Assembly: GCF_938040115.1 (NCBI RefSeq)
Contig: NZ_CALHXD010000219.1
Span: 1-12,690, forward strand
DNA from: an uncultured Campylobacter sp.
GTDB lineage: Bacteria > Campylobacterota > Campylobacteria > Campylobacterales > Campylobacteraceae
DNA length: 12,690 bases
Reading direction: 5' to 3'
Translations under genes and position numbers: made by a program
The notes under the pieces: generated by a model
Told to the model about the DNA's origin: nothing
The model's database searches: none
Seen by the model: only the letters and a program-made list of their open reading frames with translations
Part shown: piece after piece, positions 6,602-12,690 of the stretch
How the letters are laid out: the number at the start of each line of letters is the position of its first letter
How positions within the stretch are numbered: position 1 is the first letter of the stretch

Positions 6602-8680
6602 TTAGCCGTTTCTTTTCTTGATAATCTCTTCGCTGACGTTCTTTGGAACTTCCTCGTAGTGGTCAAATTCCATAGAATAAGTCGCGCGACCTTGCGTCAT
6701 AGAGCGAAGGTCGGTAGAGTAACCAAACATCTGAGCTAGCGGGCAAAAAGCTGTAATAATCTTGCTTCCGTTGCGCTCGTCCATAGAGTTTACTTGACCG
6801 CGGCGTTTATTTAAGTCGCCGATAACGTCGCCCATATAGTCCTCAGGCGTCTCAACCTCTACCTTCATCATAGGCTCAAGGATAACTGCGCCTGCTTTTC
6901 TAGCACCTTCTTTGAAGCCCATAGATGCGGCAAGCTTAAACGCCATTTCAGATGAGTCGACTTCGTGGTAACTACCGTCAAATAGGGTAACTTTAACGTC
7001 CTCAACAGGATAGCCGGCAAGTACGCCATTTTGAAGCGCCTCTTTGCAGCCTTTTTCAACCGCAGGGATATATTCTTTAGGAACTACGCCGCCTTTGATG
7101 TCGTTAACGAACTCAAATCCGCTAGCCGCAGGTAGCGGCTCAAGGCGCAAGAATACGTGTCCGTACTGACCGCGACCACCTGATTGCTTAGCATATTTAT
7201 ACTCTTGCTCAACGGTTTTGCGGATAGTCTCGCGGTATGCAACTTGCGGTTGACCTACTTCGGCATCGACCTTAAATTCGCGCAGCATTCTGTCTACGAT
7301 GATCTCAAGGTGAAGTTCGCCCATGCCGCTGATGATAGTTTGACCGCTCTCTTCATCGGTGCCTACTCTAAAGCTTGGATCTTCTTGAGCTAGTTTTTGA
7401 AGCGCGATGGCCATTTTTTCTTGGTCGGCTTTAGTTTTTGGCTCAACGGCAACGCTGATAACCGGCTCAGGAAAGTCCATTTTCTCAAGGATAACCTTAT
7501 CTTTTTCGCTAGCTAGCGTATCGCCTGTTAGGGTATTTTTTAGACCCACAACCGCACCGATTTCGCCCGCGTGAAGAACCGAAATTTCCTCGCGTTTGTT
7601 TGAGTGCATTTTTAGCAAGCGGCCGATTCTTTCTTTATTATCCTGAACGGTATTGTAAGCATAGCTACCGCTCTCAAGGCTACCGCGATAAACGCGGATA
7701 AAGGTAAGCTGTCCGACGAATGGGTCGGTCATAATCTTAAACGCAAGAGCCGCAAATTCGCCGTTATCAGTGCTTTCTACCGTTACTTCGCTACCGTCTT
7801 CATAAACGCCTTTGATCGCCTCGATCTCATCCGGTGCAGGCAAATACGCTACTACCGCATCAAGTAGCGGCTGGATGCCTTTATTTTTAAATGCCGTTCC
7901 GCAAAGCATCGGAGTTATCGTCATTCTTAAGCAGCCTACTTTGATCCCTTTTTTGATCTCCTCTTCACTTAGCTCCTCGCCTGAGAAAAATTTCTCCATC
8001 AAGCTATCGTCGGTTTCAGAAACCGCTTCGATCAACTTAGTGCGGTACTCTTCTGCTTTTTCTTTTACTTCCGCCGGAATCTCTATCTCTTTATAATCAG
8101 TCGGCTTTTTGTCGTCTTCCCAAACGTAAGCTTTCATCTTAACAAGATCGACCACGCCTCTAAAGTTATCCTCTGCACCGATAGGAATTTGAATAGGCAC
8201 CGGATTTGCTTTTAGGCGGTTTCTGATTTGAGACTCGACGTTAAAGAAATTTGCGCCGATTCTATCCATTTTATTTACAAAAACTATTCTTGGGACGTGA
8301 TATTTATTTGCTTGTCTCCAAACGGTCTCAGACTGAGGCTGTACGCCGCCGACTGAGCAGAATACCGAAACAGCACCATCAAGAACGCGCATAGAACGCT
8401 CAACTTCGATAGTAAAGTCGACGTGGCCCGGAGTATCGATCAAATTTATCTGGTGATCTTTCCAAAAGCAAGTGGTAGCCGCAGACGTAATCGTAATGCC
8501 GCGCTCTTTTTCTTGCTCCATCCAGTCCATCGTAGCAGCACCGTCGTGAACCTCGCCGATCTTGTGACTCATGCCCGTAAAGAACAAAATTCTTTCGCTG
8601 GTCGTAGTTTTACCGGCATCAATGTGAGCAGCGATACCGATGTTTCTAACCATATGTAAAGGGGTTTTTCTATCTGCCAT
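6602..8680 (-). CDS. fusA: Translation elongation factor G (EF-G)
   Basis: Cytoplasmic GTPase that drives ribosome translocation and, with the recycling factor, ribosome disassembly. The 692-residue product has the usual full length. GTPase motifs are all present: G1 AHIDAGKT (18-25), G2 with RGIT (60-63), G3 DTPGH (82-86), G4 NKMD (136-139) and G5 around GTAF (261-264). Domain IV/V signatures follow, including GRGQYGH and the final segment with RGQVNSMDERNG and the GRATYSMEFDHYEEVP motif near the C-terminus. ATG 8680 is preceded by AGGAGG at five bases, directly after the rpsG stop, with only 12 bases between the two genes, so it is co-transcribed and perhaps translationally linked with rpsG. 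It is the last gene of the str cluster and is followed by a terminator. Nothing in the sequence looks damaged. Confidence 0.98.
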   Translation of the reverse strand: MADRKTPLHMVRNIGIAAHIDAGKTTTSERILFFTGMSHKIGEVHDGAATMDWMEQEKERGITITSAATTCFWKDHQINLIDTPGHVDFTIEVERSMRVLDGAVSVFCSVGGVQPQSETVWRQANKYHVPRIVFVNKMDRIGANFFNVESQIRNRLKANPVPIQIPIGAEDNFRGVVDLVKMKAYVWEDDKKPTDYKEIEIPAEVKEKAEEYRTKLIEAVSETDDSLMEKFFSGEELSEEEIKKGIKVGCLRMTITPMLCGTAFKNKGIQPLLDAVVAYLPAPDEIEAIKGVYEDGSEVTVESTDNGEFAALAFKIMTDPFVGQLTFIRVYRGSLESGSYAYNTVQDNKERIGRLLKMHSNKREEISVLHAGEIGAVVGLKNTLTGDTLASEKDKVILEKMDFPEPVISVAVEPKTKADQEKMAIALQKLAQEDPSFRVGTDEESGQTIISGMGELHLEIIVDRMLREFKVDAEVGQPQVAYRETIRKTVEQEYKYAKQSGGRGQYGHVFLRLEPLPAASGFEFVNDIKGGVVPKEYIPAVEKGCKEALQNGVLAGYPVEDVKVTLFDGSYHEVDSSEMAFKLAASMGFKEGARKAGAVILEPMMKVEVETPEDYMGDVIGDLNKRRGQVNSMDERNGSKIITAFCPLAQMFGYSTDLRSMTQGRATYSMEFDHYEEVPKNVSEEIIKKRNG

Positions 8681-8692
8681 ACCAGCCTCCTC

Positions 8693-9163
8693 TTACCAGC
8701 GGTAGTGAGCAAACGCTTTGTTAGCTTCTGCCATTTTGTAGGTGTCTTCCTTCTTCTTGAAAGACGCGCCTTTTGAATTTGCCGCATCAAGTAGCTCGTT
8801 AGCTAGCTTGTCGATCATGGTTCTTTCGCTTCTTTTTCTAGCAAAACCGATGATCCAGCGGATAGCAAGAGCTTGCTGGCGAGCTGGGCGAACTTCTACC
8901 GGTACTTGGTAGGTAGCGCCGCCGACGCGACGAGATTTAACCTCCATAAGAGGCTTAATGTTTTCGATAGCATCGTTAAACACGTCTATACCTTTTACGT
9001 CGCCGCTTTTTTTCTCGATAGCTTTGATAGCGCCGTACATGATCTCGGTAGCGACGCTTTTTTTGCCGTCGTACATAAGAGAGTTAATAAATTTAGTGAT
9101 TACCTTATTGCCGTAAATTGGATCCGGCATTACTTCCCTGACGGGAGCTTTTCTTCTTCTCAT
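8693..9163 (-). CDS. rpsG: 30S ribosomal protein S7
   Basis: Primary 16S rRNA-binding protein that organises assembly of the 30S head and lies at the mRNA exit/E-site region. The 156 residues match the usual bacterial length. Family signatures: MRRRKAPVREVMPDPIYGN at the start, the central GGATYQVPVEVRPARQQALA segment and a C-terminal helical part ending AFAHYRW. ATG 9163 has AAGGA eight bases upstream. It is the middle gene of rpsL-rpsG-fusA. The 75-base gap to rpsL carries a small hairpin; in E. coli S7 represses its own operon by binding the rpsL-rpsG intercistronic mRNA, so similar control is possible here but not shown. Confidence 0.98.
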   Translation of the reverse strand: MRRRKAPVREVMPDPIYGNKVITKFINSLMYDGKKSVATEIMYGAIKAIEKKSGDVKGIDVFNDAIENIKPLMEVKSRRVGGATYQVPVEVRPARQQALAIRWIIGFARKRSERTMIDKLANELLDAANSKGASFKKKEDTYKMAEANKAFAHYRW

Positions 9164-9203
9164 TTGATTATTCCTTCAAATTTTATAAATTTTACTCAAA
9201 CCT

Positions 9204-9219
9204 ATGCCGCTAATGGCAT
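9204..9219 (-). promoter_or_regulatory. Hairpin in the rpsL-rpsG intercistronic region, possible S7 autoregulation site
   Basis: An inverted repeat ATGCC / GGCAT with a 6-base loop lies in the 75-base gap between rpsL and rpsG, about 40 bases before the rpsG start. It has no T-run, so it is not a terminator. Its position matches the intercistronic S7-binding element known in E. coli, but the sequence is too short for a firm call. Confidence 0.3.
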
Positions 9220-9238
9220 GGTCTGCGAACCTAAATTT

Positions 9239-9646
9239 TTATTTCTTTTTACCTGCTGCGGCTGCCGCTTGACCAGGTTTTGGACGTTTAGCGCCGTATT
9301 TTGAGCGAGAAACAGTTCTTTTCGCAACGCCGGCTGTATCAAGAGCGCCGCGTACGATGTGGTATTTAACACCCGGTAAGTCTTTAACACGGCCGCCGCG
9401 CACTAGCACGATGCTGTGTTCTTGTAGGTTGTGGCCTTCACCGCCGATATAGCTGATCACTTCAAATCCGCTTGTAAGCCTAACTTTGGCAACTTTTCTC
9501 AAAGCCGAGTTTGGTTTTTTAGGAGTCGTAGTATAGACCCTAGTGCAAACTCCTCTTCTTTGAGGACACTCTTTTAGCGCTGGAGATTTTGACTTAAAAG
9601 TCACTTTCTTGCGCTCTTTTCTGACCAATTGATTAATGGTTGGCAC
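9239..9646 (-). CDS. rpsL: 30S ribosomal protein S12
   Basis: Decoding-centre ribosomal protein that controls translational accuracy and is the classical streptomycin target. The N-terminus PTINQLVRK and core segments TTPKKPNSALRKVAKVR and GGEGHNLQEHS are unmistakable. The start is a GTG at 9646 with AAAGGAA seven bases upstream; this start gives the canonical MPTINQ. At 135 residues it is slightly longer than the ~124-128 usual in bacteria because of an alanine-rich tail, PGQAAAAAGKKK. Lysines K43 and K44 in TPKKP and K88 in RVKDLPG are wild type, so no classic streptomycin-resistance substitution is present. It is the first gene of the str cluster, separated from rpoC by a terminator and a doxX pseudogene. 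Confidence 0.98.
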   Translation of the reverse strand: MPTINQLVRKERKKVTFKSKSPALKECPQRRGVCTRVYTTTPKKPNSALRKVAKVRLTSGFEVISYIGGEGHNLQEHSIVLVRGGRVKDLPGVKYHIVRGALDTAGVAKRTVSRSKYGAKRPKPGQAAAAAGKKK

Positions 9647-9724
9647 AGTAATTCCTTTCGACTAAATTTATTAAAAAGACTTGATTTTATTTAAATTTGG
9701 CTTAATATAAGGTAAATTTCATCT
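9647..9724 (-). promoter_or_regulatory. Probable promoter and leader region of rpsL-rpsG-fusA
   Basis: Short AT-rich stretch between the doxX pseudogene stop and the rpsL GTG. Two possible -10 boxes are visible on the minus strand: TATATT (9709-9704) and TAAAAT (9689-9684); neither has a convincing -35. A promoter is expected because rpoC upstream ends in a strong terminator. Which box is used cannot be decided from the sequence. Confidence 0.35.
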
Positions 9725-10134
9725 TTAACACTGAATTTTATCGCGCCAATCTTTTCTAATCGCGTGTTTTCCGCTTCCGTTAAAGATGATGCAGAGCGAC
9801 AAGGCGATGTAAAGATATAAAATTTCAGCTTTAAAGCCGCCGACATTTGTAAGCTCAAGTAAATTTCCAAGTCTGTGGTGGGCGCATATTATCGTTAGAC
9901 TCGTGCCGATAACGAGCTGCTCCAATCCTTGAAAATATCCCTAAAATTATCATTATCGGCGCAACAACCTCGCCTATATAGGAGCCGTAAGCCACAATCT
10001 CAGGCAAGCCGGCTTTTTGTTAAAATACTTTTTACGCCGCCTATGCCGTGTAAAATTTTCGCAAAGCCGTGCATAAAAAGCCAGGCACCAAGCCCTAGTC
10101 TCGCAAACAAAATTCCCAAATCGAAATTTTTCTT
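9725..10134 (-). pseudogene. Degraded DoxX-family membrane protein gene
   Basis: Three segments in different minus-strand frames together spell a DoxX-family protein. Segment 1, from 10134: KNFDLGILFARLGLGAWLF, then MHGFAKILHGIGGVKSIL. Segment 2, after a shift: AGLPEIVAYGSYIGEVVAPI, then MIILGIFSRIGA. Segment 3, from about 9920: LVIGTSLTIICA, then GNLLELTNVGGFKAEILYLY, then IFNGSGKHAI, ending at TAA 9727-9725. Removing two surplus bases gives exactly 136 codons including stop, the normal ~135-residue four-helix DoxX size. The first shift is an extra A in an A5 run (10018-10014 on the + strand as T5); the second lies near 9918-9924. At the expected start, AAG (10134-10132) stands where ATG should be, behind a GGAG. 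DoxX proteins are small inner-membrane proteins of uncertain, redox-related roles. Three lesions next to intact rpoC and rpsL suggest true decay rather than sequencing error. Confidence 0.85.
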
Positions 10135-10201
10135 TTTTACTCCAAATTTTCAAATTTAAAGGATTGATTTTATCCGGCTAGCTTTAAAACGAGGCAAATT
10201 T

Positions 10202-10227
10202 AAGCCCCGCCGAATTTGGCGAGGCTT
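10202..10227 (-). terminator. rpoC: Terminator downstream of rpoC
   Basis: A 10-bp stem, AAGCCTCGCC with GGCGGGGCTT on the minus strand (one T-G pair), encloses a 6-base loop and starts about 12 bases after the rpoC stop. It is followed by an AAATTTG stretch rather than a pure T-run. Position and strength support an rpoBC operon terminator. The + strand reading of the same hairpin is less likely to matter because no + strand gene is nearby. Confidence 0.75.
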
Positions 10228-10239
10228 GTGGGGTTAAAT

Positions 10240-12690
10240 TTAGTTTTGTTTTAGCTTGATCTTTTGATCTTGATAAAGACCCGTTCCGACAGGGATCATG
10301 CGTCCTAGAATGACGTTTTCTTTTAGATCCTCGAGGTGGTCGATCTTAGCTGCGATCGAAGCCTCAGTTAGAACCTTAGTCGTCTCTTGGAACGATGCGG
10401 CCGAGATCACGCTATCGCTTCCGATAGCAGCGCGCGTAACGCCTAGCAAAATAGGCTCGGCGATCGCAGGATTGCCGCCCATTCGCATTATGCGCTCGTT
10501 TTCTTCCTTAAATCTAGTTCGAGAGATCATATCGCCGGTGATAAAATTCGTATCGCCGCTATCGACGATCTTAACCTGACGAAGCATCTGGGAAACGATG
10601 ATCTCAATGTGCTTATCGGCGATCGCAACGCCTTGAGAGCGGTAAACTTGCTGAATTTCGCTGATCAAATAATAATGTAGCGCCTTCTCGCCCAAAATTC
10701 TCAAGACGTCGTGGCTTGAAATTAGTCCGTCGGTTAGCTTCTCGCCGGCGTGGATAAATTCGCCGTCGCGAACCTGAATTTGACGAGTTTTGTCTATCAA
10801 GTACTCGGCAGTCGCACCGTCGTCGGCCTCGATCACGATACGCTCTTTGGAGCGAAGCGGTTTTTCAAATCTTACGGTGCCGTCGATTTCAGCGATGATA
10901 GCCGTATTTTTTGGACGTCTAGCCTCAAATAGCTCGGAAACGCGTGGCAAACCGCCCGTGATGTCTTTCGACTTCGCGACGGCTTTAGGTGTCTTAGCTA
11001 GGATATCGGCTTGCTTCACTACTTCGTCGTTGGCTACAAATATCGCGGTTTTTGGCTCTAGCTGATAGCGGATCACCTTGCCATCATCGGTGCTGATCAC
11101 GATCGTAGGCTTGATGCCCGAAGGCAGATACTCGTTGATAACTAGACGGCTCTGACCGGTCGCCTCGTCGTACTGCTCTGCGGCGCTATAACCAGGCTCG
11201 ATATCCTCGTATGTCACTCTACCTGCAGCCTCGGCGATGATCGGCGTAGAGTACGGATCCCACTCGGCTACGACGGTTTTTTCTTGGCTTTCAGGCTCGG
11301 AGATGACCGCCTTGCTATCCACGATGTCGCTATCGTTTGCTTTTATGATAGAGTTTCGCGGGATATAGTAGCGAACCGCCTCTCTATCGTCCTCGTCGGC
11401 AACCACGACAAATAAGCCTTTTTCCGTTACGACGTGACCTTTTTTGATATTTCTTAAGCGCTCTAAATAATCGCCCTTTAAGATGTAAAATTTAAGTACG
11501 CCGTTTGCGCCCGCAAGGATTTTCTTAGCGATCGGCTCGCCGTCTTCTACCTTTATTTCGCTCGCAAACGGGATACGTTTCGGTACGTTCCATCCTTCTT
11601 TGATGACCTCGGCGATACTTTCGTTTTCTTTAACAGAATCGCCGTCGGCATAAGAGATGTAAATTTTACCCTCGACCTTACCGCTAACGCCGGCTAGCTC
11701 GTTAGGTTTCGCTAGGTCGCCTCTTCTTAGAGTGTATTTTACCTCTTCTTTTTTACCTTTTACGATGATGTTTACGTCCTCGTGAGCGATCTCGATCTCG
11801 ATCTTTCCGTCAAACGGAGCTTTGATCTTAGGCTCGACGAGCAAGACGGCCGAGTTTCTGCGATTTGCCACGATTCTCTTACCGCCGTTTTCGTAAACGT
11901 TTAGATTGTAGTATCTTATAAAGCCCTCTTTTTGCGCGACGACTTGGTAGTCTTGCTGCTCTGTAGATGCCGTACCGCCGATGTGGAAGGTTCTTAGCGT
12001 TAGCTGAGTACCGGGTTCGCCGATAGATTGAGCCGAGATGATGCCGACGGCTTCGCCCGGTTTTACCAGCTTTCCTTCGCCCAAGTTCACGCCATAGCAT
12101 TTCGCGCAGACGCCTTTTGCCGCTTTGCAAGTTATCGGCGTTCTGATGCTGACAGATTTTATACCAGCTTCGGTTATCGCTTTGGCTTTTTCCTCATCTA
12201 TAAGAGTACCTTCATGAAATAAAATATCGTTTGCTATCGGATCGATCACGTCGTCGGCTAGTACGCGGCCTAAAATTCTCTCTTCTAAACTCTCGATAAG
12301 CTCGCCGTTGTCGGTGATCTCGGTGATCTCGACGCCCTCATGGGTGCCGCAGTCGTGCATAGTGACTTTCACGTTTTGCGCGACGTCGATTAGCTTTCTG
12401 GTTAGGTATCCGGCATTCGCCGTTTTTAGCGCGGTGTCCGCAAGACCTTTTCTAGCACCGTGGGTTGAGTTAAAGTACTCAAGAACGTTTAGACCTTCGC
12501 GGAAGTTTGATATAATCGGAGTCTCGATGATCGAGCCGTCAGGCTTCGCCATAAGACCGCGCATACCGGCTAGCTGGCGAATTTGCGCCGCAGAGCCTCT
12601 CGCGCCGCTGTCTGCCATCATATAAATAGAGTTAAATCCGCCTTTGTCTCCCTGGATGAGCTTCATCATCTCGCCTGCGACGACGTTGTT
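10240..12690 (-). CDS. rpoC: DNA-directed RNA polymerase subunit beta', C-terminal 816 residues (5' end beyond window)
   Basis: Catalytic large subunit of RNA polymerase. The visible fragment corresponds to E. coli beta' from about residue 701 to the C-terminus. Numbering visible residues from the window edge: the bridge-helix region FREGLNVLEYFNSTHGARKG (64-81), followed by LADTALKTANAGYLTRKL; a zinc site made of C114, C188, C195 and C198, with exactly the spacing of the E. coli C814/C888/C895/C898 site; and the trigger loop SIGEPGTQLTLRTFHIGG with R233 and H236 matching E. coli R933 and H936. The C-terminal part ends VGTGLYQDQKIKLKQN. The fragment is roughly 110 residues longer than the matching E. 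coli part, which fits the ~1510-residue epsilonproteobacterial beta'. The NADFDGD catalytic magnesium motif lies upstream, outside the window. The stop is TAA 10242-10240, followed by a terminator. The frame is intact throughout. Confidence 0.98.
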   Translation of the reverse strand, partial: NNVVAGEMMKLIQGDKGGFNSIYMMADSGARGSAAQIRQLAGMRGLMAKPDGSIIETPIISNFREGLNVLEYFNSTHGARKGLADTALKTANAGYLTRKLIDVAQNVKVTMHDCGTHEGVEITEITDNGELIESLEERILGRVLADDVIDPIANDILFHEGTLIDEEKAKAITEAGIKSVSIRTPITCKAAKGVCAKCYGVNLGEGKLVKPGEAVGIISAQSIGEPGTQLTLRTFHIGGTASTEQQDYQVVAQKEGFIRYYNLNVYENGGKRIVANRRNSAVLLVEPKIKAPFDGKIEIEIAHEDVNIIVKGKKEEVKYTLRRGDLAKPNELAGVSGKVEGKIYISYADGDSVKENESIAEVIKEGWNVPKRIPFASEIKVEDGEPIAKKILAGANGVLKFYILKGDYLERLRNIKKGHVVTEKGLFVVVADEDDREAVRYYIPRNSIIKANDSDIVDSKAVISEPESQEKTVVAEWDPYSTPIIAEAAGRVTYEDIEPGYSAAEQYDEATGQSRLVINEYLPSGIKPTIVISTDDGKVIRYQLEPKTAIFVANDEVVKQADILAKTPKAVAKSKDITGGLPRVSELFEARRPKNTAIIAEIDGTVRFEKPLRSKERIVIEADDGATAEYLIDKTRQIQVRDGEFIHAGEKLTDGLISSHDVLRILGEKALHYYLISEIQQVYRSQGVAIADKHIEIIVSQMLRQVKIVDSGDTNFITGDMISRTRFKEENERIMRMGGNPAIAEPILLGVTRAAIGSDSVISAASFQETTKVLTEASIAAKIDHLEDLKENVILGRMIPVGTGLYQDQKIKLKQN

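Noticed and set aside
6868..9304. Reading frames on both strands overlapping fusA, rpsG and rpsL in other frames
   Set aside because: They are shadows of highly conserved genes with complete motifs in the true frame.
9929..10159. 76-residue + strand frame between rpsL and rpoC
   Set aside because: It is antisense to the doxX pseudogene and has no recognisable features.
1..12690. CRISPR array, insertion sequence, prophage or integration site
   Set aside because: No regularly spaced repeats, transposase or integrase frames, or long terminal repeats were seen; the tRNA gene shows no nearby duplicated 3' end.

Overview
The window looks like chromosomal DNA of a Campylobacter (Epsilonproteobacteria), most probably from the C. 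rectus / C. showae group. Reasons: the minus-strand gene order rpoC, rpsL, rpsG, fusA; typical epsilonproteobacterial versions of these proteins; AT-rich intergenic DNA with TATAAT-type -10 boxes and no clear -35; and a very large RTX/S-layer-like surface protein of the kind known from C. rectus (Crs). The species is an inference. Every gene recognised is on the minus strand, so transcription runs from right to left.

Layout from right to left (transcription order). 12690-10240 is the C-terminal half of rpoC, running off the right edge and closed by a strong hairpin terminator. 10134-9725 is a decayed doxX-family membrane protein gene: its start codon is lost and the reading frame shifts twice. 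9646-6602 is the str cluster rpsL-rpsG-fusA, ending in a hairpin terminator. 6503-6430 is a tRNA-Arg(CCU). 6429-6016 is AT-rich and noncoding, and holds the S-layer promoter. 6015-608 is a giant S-layer-like gene that is split by a frameshift near 1990 and ends at a textbook rho-independent terminator. 571-233 is the promoter and leader of the next gene. 232-1 is the start of a Tat-exported FAD flavoprotein (flavocytochrome c / fumarate reductase-like), which runs off the left edge.

The right half is core information processing: RNA polymerase beta', ribosomal proteins S12 and S7, and EF-G. The left half faces the cell envelope and periplasm: a cysteine-free, Thr/Asn-rich RTX protein that would be exported by a type I system to form a surface layer, and a periplasmic redox flavoprotein.

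The most notable observations are the single frameshift that removes the C-terminal 459 residues, including the probable export signal, from the S-layer protein, and the multiply broken doxX gene in the rpoC-rpsL junction. I found no convincing new multi-gene system, CRISPR array, insertion sequence or prophage here.
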